From Flavobacterium bernardetii (GTDB taxonomy: Bacteria; Bacteroidota; Bacteroidia; Flavobacteriales; Flavobacteriaceae): DNA of 64,000 nucleotides. Below, one piece after another: positions 24,551 through 33,896 of the stretch; position 1 is the first letter of the stretch, and each line of letters starts with the position of its first letter. A program made the translations under genes and the position numbers. The stretch is from NCBI RefSeq assembly GCF_011305415.1, contig NZ_JAANOQ010000010.1:1-64000 (forward strand), in the 5' to 3' direction. A model generated the notes under the pieces. It was not told the DNA's origin. It did no database searches and saw only the letters and a list, made by a program, of their open reading frames with translations.

Positions 24551-27019
24551 ATGAGTTTGAGTTTAAAGTCAATTCGATTTATTTTATTTTTTGTTTTAAT
24601 TTCTTCTTTTTCTTTCGCTCAAAAGGCGCGAATAAAAGGAATCGTTTTAAATGAGAACAATGAGCCAATTGAAAATGTTTCCGTAAGTTCGCCAACATCT
24701 AATACGGTTACAAATAGCAATGGTTTTTACATTTTAGAAATTGATGCGAATTCAGAAATTACGATCATTTATTCTAGCGAGACTTTAAAAAAATCGACTT
24801 ATAAAGTAAAATTAAAACCAAATGAAGATTTTGAATGGAATCCGATTTTAGGAACTATTACAGAAACCATTGAAACGGTTGTTATTTCGGGTAAAAACAG
24901 AAAAATTAACGGAGCTACAGCTGTTTCACCAGTAATTATTAGAAGAATTCCAGGCGCTAATGCTGGTGTAGAAAATTTAATTAAAACATTGCCAGGAGTT
25001 TATTCTAATAATGAATTAAGTACTTCATATGCCGTTCGTGGTGGAAATTACGATGAAAACTTAGTTTATGTAAATGAAATTGAAGTCTATCGTCCGTTTT
25101 TAGTTCGTTCTGGTCAGCAAGAAGGTTTGAGCTTTACGAATACCGATTTAGTACAAAATATAGATTTTTATGCAGGTGGATTTCAGGCTAAATATGGAGA
25201 TAAATTATCTTCTGTTTTGGATATTGCTTACAGAACACCAAAATCCTTTCATGCAGGTTTAGAAGCGAGTTTGTTAGGTGGAAGTATTTTTGCAGAAGGT
25301 GTTTCTAAAAATCAAAAATGGAGTAATATTACAGGTGTTCGTTATAGAAACAACTCACTTTTAGTAAAAAGTCAGGAAACAGAAACCAATTATAAACCTT
25401 CGTTTTTAGATGTACAATCGTTGTTTAATTTCAATTTAAATACGAAGTGGAACTTTAGTTTCTTAGGAAATATTGCTCAAAATAATTACAATTATCAACC
25501 TACAACAAGACAAACCAATTTTGGAACAATTAGTGAGCCAATTGCTTTATTAATTCAGTATGAAGGACAAGAAAAAGATAAATACACTACATTCTTTGGT
25601 GCAATTAAATCGGTTTATGAACCAAATAAAAACAATAAATACAAATATATTTCTTCGGCTTATCACACAGTTGAAGAAGAATATTATGATATTTTAGCCC
25701 AATATCGCTTAGGTGAAGTGGATGCCAATATTGGTTCTGAAACTTTTGGAGATGTTGTTTTTTCTCGTGGAATTGGTTCGCAATTAAATCACGCGAGAAA
25801 TAATTTAGATGCCTTAATTGTAACAAACGAATTAAAAGGAAATCATAAATTAAATGATAATAATGCTGTTGAATGGAGTTTCAAACACAATTTCGAAAAC
25901 ATTAGAGATAGAGTAGTAGAGTGGGAAGTTATTGATTCTGCTGGGTTTTCATTGCCAAATCCGTTGTTAGAGTATGTGAATGACCAACCGTATAATCCAT
26001 ATTACGGACCTTTAGCACCTTACCAAAATGTGCGAGCTAAAAATAACACGACAATTAATCGTTTAAGTGCGTATTTAAATTGGAATCACGAAGGAAGATT
26101 GGGCGAGCATACGTATTATGTGAATGCTGGAGTTCGTGGACAAAGTTGGATAGTTTCTAATAATGGTATTTCTGGAGATAATCAATTCACATTTTCACCA
26201 AGAGCTCAGTTTATTTTGAAACCGAAATGGGAAAAAGAAATGATTTTTCGTTTTTCTGTCGGAGTGTACAATCAGCCGCCGTTTTATAGAGAATTACGTG
26301 CAAATGATGGAAGCGTAAATCCAAACGTAAAAGATCAAAAATCTATTCACTTTGTATTAGGTCACGATTATAGTTTTAAAATGTGGGAAAGACCCTTTAA
26401 GTTAGTCAGTGAAGCGTATTATAAAACTATAAATGATGTAAACACCTATACAATCGACAATGTGCGTATTCGATACCGAGCGAATAATGATGCGACAGCT
26501 TATGTATATGGAATTGACGGACGTTTAAATGGAGAATTTGTTCCTGGAGTTGAATCTTGGTTCACATTTGGGTATTTAAAAACAGAAGAAAATCAAAATG
26601 GAAGAGGAAATATTGCGCGTCCAACAGATCAACGTTTAAAATTTGCTATCCTATTTCAAGATTATATGCCTAACATTCCAAGTTTAAAAATGTATTTGAA
26701 TTTGGTTTATAATACCGGTTTACCAGGTGGTTCGCCAGCTTATGCAGATGCTTATGATTATCAATCACGTTTGAACGATTACCGTAGAGCTGATGCTGGA
26801 TTTTCTTATGTTTTTAAAGATGCAAAATTAGGCGCTCACAGAAAATGGTTAGCTAACTTTTCAGAATTTAGTTTAGGTTTTGAAATCTATAATATGTTTA
26901 ACAACCAAAATTCAATTACGAATACTTGGGTGCGTGATGTGTATACGAAAACACAATACGGTGTACCAAATTATTTAACAACAAGAACGTTTAATTTGAA
27001 ATTGAGCATGAGGATTTAA
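24551..27019 (+). CDS. TonB-dependent outer-membrane receptor with carboxypeptidase-like N-terminal domain
   Basis: 822 residues. Signal peptide 1-23 (FSFAQ); an N-terminal CarboxypepD_reg-like beta sandwich at about 25-95 (KGIVLNENNEPIENVSV and GFYILEI); a plug domain at about 105-220 (TLPGVYSNNELSTSYAVRGG, DFYAGGFQAKYGDKLSSVL); then a 22-strand barrel to the C-terminal LKLSMRI. No SusD partner is adjacent, so it is not a typical SusC. Substrate unknown. Cotranscribed with the M23 peptidase. Confidence 0.93.
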   Translation: MSLSLKSIRFILFFVLISSFSFAQKARIKGIVLNENNEPIENVSVSSPTSNTVTNSNGFYILEIDANSEITIIYSSETLKKSTYKVKLKPNEDFEWNPILGTITETIETVVISGKNRKINGATAVSPVIIRRIPGANAGVENLIKTLPGVYSNNELSTSYAVRGGNYDENLVYVNEIEVYRPFLVRSGQQEGLSFTNTDLVQNIDFYAGGFQAKYGDKLSSVLDIAYRTPKSFHAGLEASLLGGSIFAEGVSKNQKWSNITGVRYRNNSLLVKSQETETNYKPSFLDVQSLFNFNLNTKWNFSFLGNIAQNNYNYQPTTRQTNFGTISEPIALLIQYEGQEKDKYTTFFGAIKSVYEPNKNNKYKYISSAYHTVEEEYYDILAQYRLGEVDANIGSETFGDVVFSRGIGSQLNHARNNLDALIVTNELKGNHKLNDNNAVEWSFKHNFENIRDRVVEWEVIDSAGFSLPNPLLEYVNDQPYNPYYGPLAPYQNVRAKNNTTINRLSAYLNWNHEGRLGEHTYYVNAGVRGQSWIVSNNGISGDNQFTFSPRAQFILKPKWEKEMIFRFSVGVYNQPPFYRELRANDGSVNPNVKDQKSIHFVLGHDYSFKMWERPFKLVSEAYYKTINDVNTYTIDNVRIRYRANNDATAYVYGIDGRLNGEFVPGVESWFTFGYLKTEENQNGRGNIARPTDQRLKFAILFQDYMPNIPSLKMYLNLVYNTGLPGGSPAYADAYDYQSRLNDYRRADAGFSYVFKDAKLGAHRKWLANFSEFSLGFEIYNMFNNQNSITNTWVRDVYTKTQYGVPNYLTTRTFNLKLSMRI

Positions 27020-27122
27020 GGTTGGGAACACAGATTTGACAGATTAAACGGATTTAAATAATCTTTAAAATCAGTGACGAAAAAATAAAATCTTCTTTAA
27101 AAATAAATGATTAAGAATTTAG

Positions 27123-27130
27123 TATATTTG
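27123..27130 (+). promoter_or_regulatory. -7 promoter element (TATATTTG)
   Basis: TATATTTG, exact TAnnTTTG, 18 nt upstream of the ATG at 27149. It lies inside the longer open frame from 27107 and so decides the start. Confidence 0.6.
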
Positions 27131-27148
27131 ATACTCAAACCGAAACTC

Positions 27149-27841
27149 ATGAAAAATTATATATATATCATTATAGCTTCAAGTGTACTGATTTTTTCTT
27201 GTCAAGAAAAAAAAGCAAAACCAAAGGTAAAATACACGGAAAAAGAAGCTAAATCTCCAGAAAAAGACACTACAAAGTTAGAAGTTGCTGATTTGCCTAT
27301 TCAATTTGAAGGATCTAGTGCATTAGTTTATACTATTGGGAATTTAACACTTGGTGATATTAACAAAAAAGGAAGTTACGAAACAACTTCTTATGAAGGT
27401 GTAGCTGGTTTTAATGTTTCTAATTCGATGGAAAATGAAATTACGGGTTATTTACAAAACTTAAAATTTCAAGCTGTTGGTTCCGATTCATTACATGTTT
27501 TAACAGAAAAAGTAATGCTTATTGAACGTGTTTCGTTTATCAAGAGCAATAAAATGTTAGTTTATATTTTGGCTGATGCCGATACGAATCAAGATGGTGT
27601 TATTGATTCTAATGATATTAAATCTTTATATACAAGTACGGAATTAGGTAAAAACTTCACAAAGATCTCTACAGATTTACAAGAATTAGTTGATTGGAAA
27701 CATATTGAATCTACCAATAAAATTTTCTTCAGAACTATTGAAGATGCCAACAAAAATGGAGAATTCGATAAGAAAGATAAAATTCATTATCATATCTTAA
27801 ACTTAAAAGATAGTAAGGTTTCGGAGTATTTTCCTTTGTAG
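27149..27841 (+). CDS. Lipoprotein with EF-hand-like calcium loops
   Basis: 230 residues from ATG 27149. Lipoprotein signal ending LIFSCQE, then a charged linker rich in Lys and Glu. Two EF-hand-like loops near the C-terminal half: DADTNQDGVIDSND and DANKNGEFDKKD, both with D-x-[DN]-x-[DN]-G-x-[ID] spacing. The rest is beta-rich. Such loops bind Ca2+ in dockerins and calmodulin-like proteins; here only the motif is seen. Single gene following the receptor, with its own promoter. Confidence 0.8.
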   Translation: MKNYIYIIIASSVLIFSCQEKKAKPKVKYTEKEAKSPEKDTTKLEVADLPIQFEGSSALVYTIGNLTLGDINKKGSYETTSYEGVAGFNVSNSMENEITGYLQNLKFQAVGSDSLHVLTEKVMLIERVSFIKSNKMLVYILADADTNQDGVIDSNDIKSLYTSTELGKNFTKISTDLQELVDWKHIESTNKIFFRTIEDANKNGEFDKKDKIHYHILNLKDSKVSEYFPL

Positions 27842-27987
27842 TTTTACCGCAAAGACACAAAGGTTTTCGCTAAGTTCGCTAAGATTTATTTATTCGATAT
27901 TGTAGTTTTTTGAGTTACTTTCAGCATGACAAATGTTGTAAATAATTTTTACGTGCCTTGCGAGTAACTTTGCGACTTTGCGGTAAA
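27842..27987. repeat. Inverted repeat with TTTTACCGCAAAG ends
   Basis: TTTTACCGCAAAG at the left and its exact complement CTTTGCGGTAAAA at the right bound a 146-bp segment with ACACAAAGG, TTTCGCTAAGTTCGCTAAG and a TTTCAGCATGACAAA hairpin half. It belongs with 39249-39291 and 41095-41131. Confidence 0.75.
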
Positions 27988-27993
27988 ATAAAA

Positions 27994-28695
27994 CTAAATT
28001 AAAATATCACTTTCTAAATCCGATTTTTCAATTTCGATGGTATAGTCCAATTTCGAAACCAGCTCAATCACTAGTTTTTTATACCAGTTTTCCGATTTTG
28101 GATGGATATATATTTTCTCAATTAATTGATTGACATCCACATCAATTTTTAATCCATCGTTAATTTTAATATTATTTTCAGTTAAATCGGAAATAATTCT
28201 GACTTCTCTTTCATACTGAAAACTTTTTCGTTTAAACATAAACGGGAAAAACATATCATCAAACGGAATGTATTCTTTTTTATAGTCGATATAATTCACT
28301 TCACCAATAAATTGGCTAAAATTAATTTCGGGTTTTAAAGCTTTTTGTAGTCTACCAATAGTTGATTGTATCGCTAAACCTTCATTGTTTTGTGTAAATA
28401 TTTGCCACATCGCAAACGATTCGTATTCGTTAATGTGCCAACTACTCACAACTACTTTTTCACGATGCGATTTGTAATATTGTAAAAACTCAGGATTGTT
28501 TTCCGATAGTTTTTTGATTTCTTCATAAGTAGGTTCGGAAAATGTGCCTTCATATTGGTCTTCAAATTTATCAGAACGCGACATAAACAATTTTCGCGAC
28601 ATCAATAAATCTAAAAATTTCGACAAGTCTAAGTATTTCCAAACAATAGTGTCTGGATCTTCAGGTAACTTAATGTTGTCGTTTTTTTTATACAT
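27994..28695 (-). CDS. DUF2971 family protein
   Basis: 233 residues. Family features: WKYLDLSKFLDLLMSRKLFM at about 19-38, RSDKFEDQYEGTF, SSWHINEYESFAMWQIF and YEREVRIISD. DUF2971 proteins are cytoplasmic, spread across bacteria and often in accessory regions near defence or phage genes, but no activity is established for this one. No signal peptide or membrane segment. Single gene between an inverted repeat and the ABC transporter. Confidence 0.88.
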   Translation of the reverse strand: MYKKNDNIKLPEDPDTIVWKYLDLSKFLDLLMSRKLFMSRSDKFEDQYEGTFSEPTYEEIKKLSENNPEFLQYYKSHREKVVVSSWHINEYESFAMWQIFTQNNEGLAIQSTIGRLQKALKPEINFSQFIGEVNYIDYKKEYIPFDDMFFPFMFKRKSFQYEREVRIISDLTENNIKINDGLKIDVDVNQLIEKIYIHPKSENWYKKLVIELVSKLDYTIEIEKSDLESDILI

Positions 28696-28800
28696 TTTTT
28701 AGATTTCTTAGATTTTTTTACTTTTTGGATTTTTTGACTTAAAATTATTTTATAATCTCTAATTTTCTAACTCTCTAACAAATCTATTTTATCTAAAATA

Positions 28801-30630
28801 TTATTCCAATGATTGTAGAGCTACTAACCTCGCATACGTACCATTTTTAGCAATCAATTCGGCATGTTTACCTTGCTCTACAATTTCACCTTTTTGCATT
28901 ACAATAATGTTATCTGCTTTTTGAATGGTTGATAAACGGTGTGCAATTACAATAGAAGTTCTGTTTTGCATCATTTTTTCTAAAGCATCTTGAACCAATT
29001 TTTCACTTTCTGTATCTAAAGCAGAAGTGGCTTCGTCTAAAATCATAATTGGCGGATTTTTCAAAACCGCTCTTGCAATAGATAAACGTTGTTTTTGACC
29101 ACCAGATAATTTTCCACCAGCATCACCAATATTTGTATTAATTCCGTTTGGAAGCGTTGACACAAACTCGTAAGCATTCGCAATTTTTAACGCATCAATA
29201 ATTTCTTCATCGGTTGCGTTTGGCTTACCAATTAACATATTGTTTTTAATCGATTCGTTAAACAAAATAGAATCTTGTGTAACTAAACCAATTAAGCCAC
29301 GTAATGCATGCATATCCCAATCTCTAACTTCTACGCCATCAACGGTAATTGAACCGTCATTAATATCGTAAAAACGCGTTAATAAATTCGCAATGGTACT
29401 TTTTCCAGAACCCGATTGTCCTACTAAAGCAATTGTTTTTCCTTTTTCCACATCAAAAGAAAAGTTTTTCAATACATTTTCCTCTTGATACGCAAAATTG
29501 ATGTTTTTTACAGAAATTCCTTTCTCAAAAGTATGTTTTACGAATGCATCTGGTTTATTAACCACTACATTTTCTTGTTCTAATAAAGTAAAAACTCTTT
29601 CGGCTGCAGCTAAACCACTTTTTACTTGATAAGAGGCTTTAGAAATTGCTTTTGCAGGAGTTAAAATAGTATATGCTAAAGCGATATAACCAATGAAATC
29701 AGTTCCTTTAAGTGTATGTTCCACTAAAACCATATGTCCTCCAAACCAAAGTAAAACCGCAATAGTAACAATTCCTAAAAATTCACTCATTGGTGAGGCA
29801 AGGTTGTTTTTATTTGCGATACTTGTTGATAATTTCAATAACCTTTCTAAAGAATCATTGAACTTTTGAATGAAAGAACCTTCCGCATTATAACTTTTGA
29901 CCACTTTTAATCCCGTTAAGGTTTCGTCTAAAGTAGAAATGAATAAACCCTGTTCTTGTTGTGCTCTTACGGATTTTGCTTTCAAATTTTTTCCAACTCT
30001 AGAAATAATAAATCCAGAAATTGGAATAAAAGCAAAAACAAATAAAGTCAATTTCACACTAATAGCTAACATGGCAATAATTGAAAACACTATAGTTAAA
30101 GGTTCTCTAACGACTAATTCTAAAATTTGAAAAAATGAATTTTGAACTTCACCAACATCACCTAACATTTTTGTCATTACATCACCTTTTCTTTGATTGG
30201 AATAGAAGGAAATAGGCAAATGAATAATTTTAGCATATAATTTTTCACGTAAATCTCTTAAAACACCATTTCTAAGAATCGTAACTTGAAAAGAAGCCAA
30301 ATAATTGAAAATATTTTTTAAAAGAGCTGTAATAATTACTATTCCGACTACTAACATTAACGCATATTGCGCCCCGTAGTCATCGTTTAATTTTGTAATG
30401 TAAAAACCTAAATATTCTTGACCATATTTATTAATACTACCAATTCCTGTATATACTGGTTTGGTTAAAACTTTTGTAGTTTTATCAAATAAAACATCTA
30501 AAGTTGGTATTAATGAAACCATTAAAATAGTAGAGAAAAAAGCATAAAAAACATTGAAAATGATGTTTAAAACGGCATTTCTCTTATACTTTAAAGCAAA
30601 AGGTATTATTTTTTTTAAATTCTGATCCAT
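28801..30630 (-). CDS. MsbA-like ABC transporter (fused membrane and ATPase domains)
   Basis: 609 residues, one half-transporter. Six membrane helices at about 18-330 and a nucleotide-binding domain at about 360-605 with Walker A GQSGSGKST, signature LSGGQKQR and Walker B IMILDEATSALD. This is the type that flips lipid A or exports lipids or drugs; the substrate is not set by sequence. It starts 1 bp inside the stop codon of the phosphoglucomutase gene (TAATG), so it is translationally coupled to it. Confidence 0.95.
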   Translation of the reverse strand: MDQNLKKIIPFALKYKRNAVLNIIFNVFYAFFSTILMVSLIPTLDVLFDKTTKVLTKPVYTGIGSINKYGQEYLGFYITKLNDDYGAQYALMLVVGIVIITALLKNIFNYLASFQVTILRNGVLRDLREKLYAKIIHLPISFYSNQRKGDVMTKMLGDVGEVQNSFFQILELVVREPLTIVFSIIAMLAISVKLTLFVFAFIPISGFIISRVGKNLKAKSVRAQQEQGLFISTLDETLTGLKVVKSYNAEGSFIQKFNDSLERLLKLSTSIANKNNLASPMSEFLGIVTIAVLLWFGGHMVLVEHTLKGTDFIGYIALAYTILTPAKAISKASYQVKSGLAAAERVFTLLEQENVVVNKPDAFVKHTFEKGISVKNINFAYQEENVLKNFSFDVEKGKTIALVGQSGSGKSTIANLLTRFYDINDGSITVDGVEVRDWDMHALRGLIGLVTQDSILFNESIKNNMLIGKPNATDEEIIDALKIANAYEFVSTLPNGINTNIGDAGGKLSGGQKQRLSIARAVLKNPPIMILDEATSALDTESEKLVQDALEKMMQNRTSIVIAHRLSTIQKADNIIVMQKGEIVEQGKHAELIAKNGTYARLVALQSLE

Positions 30631-32357
30631 TAGTTTAATTTCATTTCAGTAATTATATTCTGAATTTTTGTGTCTAAAAATGTATTTGCTTCTTCGAAAT
30701 CGGTTGCTTCTTCTAAAATAGCATTCACACTAAAGTAGAATTTTATTTTTGGTTCTGTTCCACTTGGTCTGGCGCAAATTTTTGTACCATCTTCTAAATA
30801 ATAAATTAACACGTTCGATTTTGGAATATCTAAATCGAAAGTTTCATTATTTATTAAATCGCGAGCAGTTTTATTTTGGTAATCTTCAATACATACTACA
30901 CGTTGACCGTTGATAGTTTCCATTGGGTTATCACGTAAATCTACCATCATTTGGTTGATTTCGGCTAAACCTTCTTTACCTTTTTTAGTTAAAGATATTA
31001 AATGTTCTTTATAAAATCCGAAATCTAAGTATAAGTTAATCAGTTCTTTATATAAACTGCTTCCGGCTGCTTTGGCTTGAGCAGCAATTTCGCAAACTAA
31101 TAAACAGGCTGCAACGGCATCTTTATCTCTAACGGCATCACCAACCATAAATCCGAAACTTTCTTCTCCACCGCCAATAAATTTCTGATTTGGAAAGTCT
31201 TTAATGAATTTTGCAATCCATTTAAAACCTGTTAAACCTACTTTACACTCAATTCCGTAAGCACTTGCTAAATCTAACATCATTGGAGTAGAAACAATTG
31301 TAGAACCAATAAATTCTGTACCTGTGATTTTATCAGCGCGTTTCCATTGTTCTAATAAAAAGGCTGTCATTACCACCATAGACTGGTTTCCATTTAACAA
31401 CATCATTTTTCCATCGTTATCTCTAACAGCTACACCTAATCGGTCTGAATCAGGATCTGTTCCAATAACTATATCTGCATTTACTTTATCTGCTAAAGCT
31501 AATGCCATTGTTAAAGCTTCTGGTTCTTCCGGATTTGGAGATTTTACTGTTGGGAAATTTCCATCAGGAGTTTCTTGTTCTTTAACGATATTCACATTCG
31601 TATAACCTGCTTTCGCTAAAACGGCAGGAATCGATTTTACAGAAGTCCCGTGTAAAGGTGTAAAAACAATATTTAAATTTTCTTTAGCTGCTTTTGGCGT
31701 ATTGAAACTTGCATTCTCAACAGTTGAATTAACAAACGCTTCATCAATTTCAGTATCGATGTATTCGATTAAACTTTCATTTGCTGAGAACTTAATGTCT
31801 GAATATTTTAATGCTTCTATTTCAGCAATAATTTCACCATCTTGAGGTGGTACAATTTGTCCGCCATCTTGCCAATATACTTTGTAACCATTGTATTCTG
31901 GTGGATTATGAGAAGCTGTCAACACAATTCCAGAATGACAATTTAAATGTTTTAAAGCGAAAGATAATTCTGGAGTAGGGCGCATTTCTGAAAATAAATA
32001 CACTTTAATTCCATTCGCTGAAAAAATATCAGCCACCACTTTCGCTAAAGTATCACTGTTTTTTCTACAATCGTAGGCAATAGCGACTTTTAAATCTTCA
32101 TTTGGAAAACATTTTTTCAAATAATTAGACAAGCCTTGCGTGTTTTTACCTAAAGTATATTTATTAATACGATTGGTTCCAACACCCATAACACCGCGCA
32201 TTCCTCCAGTTCCAAACTCCAAGTTTTTATAAAAAGCATCTTCTAAACCTTTTGGGTCGGAAGTCATTAAATCTTTTATTTCTTCTTGTGTGTTTTGGTC
32301 GAAAGTAGGCGTAAGCCATTCGTTAACTTGATCTAATATATTTTGTTCTATGTGCAT
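30630..32357 (-). CDS. Phosphoglucomutase/phosphomannomutase
   Basis: 575 residues from ATG 32357, the usual length of the Bacteroidota PGM/PMM (PgcA/PGM2-like) family. All four active-site motifs are there: FGTGGMRG at the N-terminus, phosphoserine loop TASHNPPEYNG, metal-binding GTDPDSDRLG, sugar-binding GGEESFG, and C-terminal phosphate-binding RPSGTEPKIKFY. It interconverts glucose-1-phosphate and glucose-6-phosphate. A start 21 nt upstream would overlap the ORF6N gene and is less likely. Operon with the ABC protein, a link that fits envelope polysaccharide supply. Confidence 0.95.
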   Translation of the reverse strand: MHIEQNILDQVNEWLTPTFDQNTQEEIKDLMTSDPKGLEDAFYKNLEFGTGGMRGVMGVGTNRINKYTLGKNTQGLSNYLKKCFPNEDLKVAIAYDCRKNSDTLAKVVADIFSANGIKVYLFSEMRPTPELSFALKHLNCHSGIVLTASHNPPEYNGYKVYWQDGGQIVPPQDGEIIAEIEALKYSDIKFSANESLIEYIDTEIDEAFVNSTVENASFNTPKAAKENLNIVFTPLHGTSVKSIPAVLAKAGYTNVNIVKEQETPDGNFPTVKSPNPEEPEALTMALALADKVNADIVIGTDPDSDRLGVAVRDNDGKMMLLNGNQSMVVMTAFLLEQWKRADKITGTEFIGSTIVSTPMMLDLASAYGIECKVGLTGFKWIAKFIKDFPNQKFIGGGEESFGFMVGDAVRDKDAVAACLLVCEIAAQAKAAGSSLYKELINLYLDFGFYKEHLISLTKKGKEGLAEINQMMVDLRDNPMETINGQRVVCIEDYQNKTARDLINNETFDLDIPKSNVLIYYLEDGTKICARPSGTEPKIKFYFSVNAILEEATDFEEANTFLDTKIQNIITEMKLN

Positions 32358-32361
32358 AATC

Positions 32362-32859
32362 TTATTTTTTATAACCAATTATAGTTCGGTCTTCTTGTTC
32401 TGTTTTTAAATCTTCTTTGTTCATTAAATAATTCAAAATTTTGTAAATTTCAGGAAATTGGTTTTCAATTTCTTTTACTTTTGAAGTTATTTCTTCTAAA
32501 TTCAGAAGCGAATTTCTTAAAATCACAAAAGTTCGCATAATGGCAATATTTATTTTTATTGCTTTTTCTGATTTTAAAACTCCTGAAAGCATTGCTAATC
32601 CTTGTTCTGTGAAAGCAAAAGGTTTTGCACCTCCTAAGAAACTTTTAGATGGTATCACAAATTGTGATACCACGATTTCAATTTCATTTTCAGTTAATTC
32701 AAACATAAAATCTTCTGGAAATCTTTCTATATTTCTTTTTACTGATTGTTTTAAAACTCTTGTTTCTACTTCATAAAGTGCTGCTAAATCATAATCTAAC
32801 ATCACTTTTTGATTACGAATAATGTGAATTTTATTCGTAATAATCTCTAAATTGTTCAT
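32362..32859 (-). CDS. ORF6N domain DNA-binding protein
   Basis: 165 residues. The ORF6N domain occupies the first ~90: KIHIIRNQKVMLDYDLAALY, RNIERFPEDFMFELTENE and FAFTEQGLAMLSG. The tail, EITSKVKEIENQFPEIYKIL, is coiled-coil-like. ORF6N (KilA-N superfamily) domains came from phage and bind DNA; many are orphan regulators. A perfect 23-bp palindrome lies in its own coding DNA (32650-32672) and further palindromes lie upstream (32886-32951), a setting for self-control. It ends 4 bp before the phosphoglucomutase gene. Confidence 0.9.
   Translation of the reverse strand: MNNLEIITNKIHIIRNQKVMLDYDLAALYEVETRVLKQSVKRNIERFPEDFMFELTENEIEIVVSQFVIPSKSFLGGAKPFAFTEQGLAMLSGVLKSEKAIKINIAIMRTFVILRNSLLNLEEITSKVKEIENQFPEIYKILNYLMNKEDLKTEQEDRTIIGYKK
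32650..32672. promoter_or_regulatory. Perfect 23-bp palindrome inside the ORF6N gene
   Basis: TGGTATCACAA, one central base and TTGTGATACCA. It encodes residues 63-70 (VVSQFVIP) and shares the 13-bp core TCACAAnTTGTGA with the palindrome at 32929-32951. A second operator is one reading; structured coding sequence by chance is the other. Confidence 0.55.
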
Positions 32860-32885
32860 TTTGGCGTATAATTAAGTTATTCTTT

Positions 32886-32951
32886 AATCTTGAGGTCGCA
32901 ATTTGCGTCCTCAAGATTTATTATTTTCTAAGGTCACAATTTGTGACCTTA
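32886..32951. promoter_or_regulatory. Two long palindromes upstream of the ORF6N gene
   Basis: AATCTTGAGGTCGCAA, centre T, TTGCGTCCTCAAGATT (32886-32918, one mismatch) and TAAGGTCACAA, centre T, TTGTGACCTTA (32929-32951, perfect). They lie 27-92 bp upstream of the ATG at 32859 and just after the stop of the glycosyltransferase (32955). Neither is followed by a T-run on the minus strand, so they do not look like ordinary terminators. They may be operators of the ORF6N protein. Confidence 0.6.
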
Positions 32952-32954
32952 AAA

Positions 32955-33896
32955 CTATAACGTCTCCGCTATTTTGTAGCGTTCTTCGTTGCTTTTGGTG
33001 CGTAAAATTATTTCTCCTAAAAACCCAGCTAAGAATAATTGCGTTCCAATAATCATTGTGGTTAATGCGATATAAAATTCTGGTCTGTTGGTAATTAAAC
33101 GGGAAGTTGTATGAAAAAATAATTTGTCAATTCCCATGTATAAAGCTAAAACCAATCCAATGAAAAACATTAAACTTCCAAGCAATCCGAAGAAGTGCAT
33201 AGGACGTTTTCCGAATTTTGAAATGAACCAAATTGTAATTAAATCTAAAAATCCGTTTACAAATCTATCGATACCAAATTTTGATGTTCCGTATTTTCTA
33301 GCTTGATGAATGACTACTTTTTCTCCAATTTTTGCAAAACCTGCATTTTTAGCTAAAACAGGAATGTAACGGTGCATTTCACCAGAAACTTCGATGTTTT
33401 TAATCACTACATTTTTGTAGGCTTTTAATCCGCAATTGAAATCGTTTAGTTTGACACCAGAAATTCTTCTTGCCGCCCAATTGAATAATTTAGATGGAAT
33501 ATTTTTAAAAACGACAGAATCGTAGCGTTTTTTCTTCCATCCGGAAATTAAATCAAAACCTTGATTTTGAACTAAATCGTACAAGTCTGGAATCTCATCT
33601 GGACTATCTTGTAAGTCGGCATCCATAGTAATTACTACAGCTCCCAAGGCTTTTGCAAAACCAGCATGCAAAGCTTGACTTTTACCATAATTACGTAAAA
33701 ACTTAATTCCTTTGATGTTGGAATTGTCTTTTTGTAAGTCTAAAATAGTTTGCCAAGACGCATCGGTACTACCATCATCTATAAACAATACTTCATAAGA
33801 AAAGTTATGACTAGTCATAACTTTCTCAATCCATTTAGATAATTCTGGTAACGATTCTTGTTCGTTTAATAAGGGAATTACTAGTGATATATTCAT
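32955..33896 (-). CDS. Family 2 glycosyltransferase, dolichol-phosphate mannosyltransferase-like
   Basis: 313 residues. GT-A domain at 1-215: SLVIPLLNEQESLPEL, FIDDGSTDASW (first Asp motif) and MDADLQDSPDEIP (DxD). C-terminal membrane part with two hydrophobic helices at about 236-258 and 272-294, as in polyisoprenyl-phosphate sugar transferases (GtrB/DPM1-like). It likely loads a sugar onto an isoprenoid phosphate at the inner membrane. The ATG is directly adjacent to the DUF4199 stop, so the two form one operon. Donor sugar unknown. Confidence 0.93.
   Translation of the reverse strand: MNISLVIPLLNEQESLPELSKWIEKVMTSHNFSYEVLFIDDGSTDASWQTILDLQKDNSNIKGIKFLRNYGKSQALHAGFAKALGAVVITMDADLQDSPDEIPDLYDLVQNQGFDLISGWKKKRYDSVVFKNIPSKLFNWAARRISGVKLNDFNCGLKAYKNVVIKNIEVSGEMHRYIPVLAKNAGFAKIGEKVVIHQARKYGTSKFGIDRFVNGFLDLITIWFISKFGKRPMHFFGLLGSLMFFIGLVLALYMGIDKLFFHTTSRLITNRPEFYIALTTMIIGTQLFLAGFLGEIILRTKSNEERYKIAETL

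Noticed and set aside
25605..25826. 73-residue minus-strand ORF within the TonB receptor gene
   Set aside because: Shadow of the receptor's own reading frame; unusual composition and no leader.
32886..32951. Ordinary terminator of the glycosyltransferase gene
   Set aside because: Stems are long, but no T-run follows them on the minus strand, and the core recurs inside the ORF6N gene; an operator role fits better, though termination cannot be excluded.
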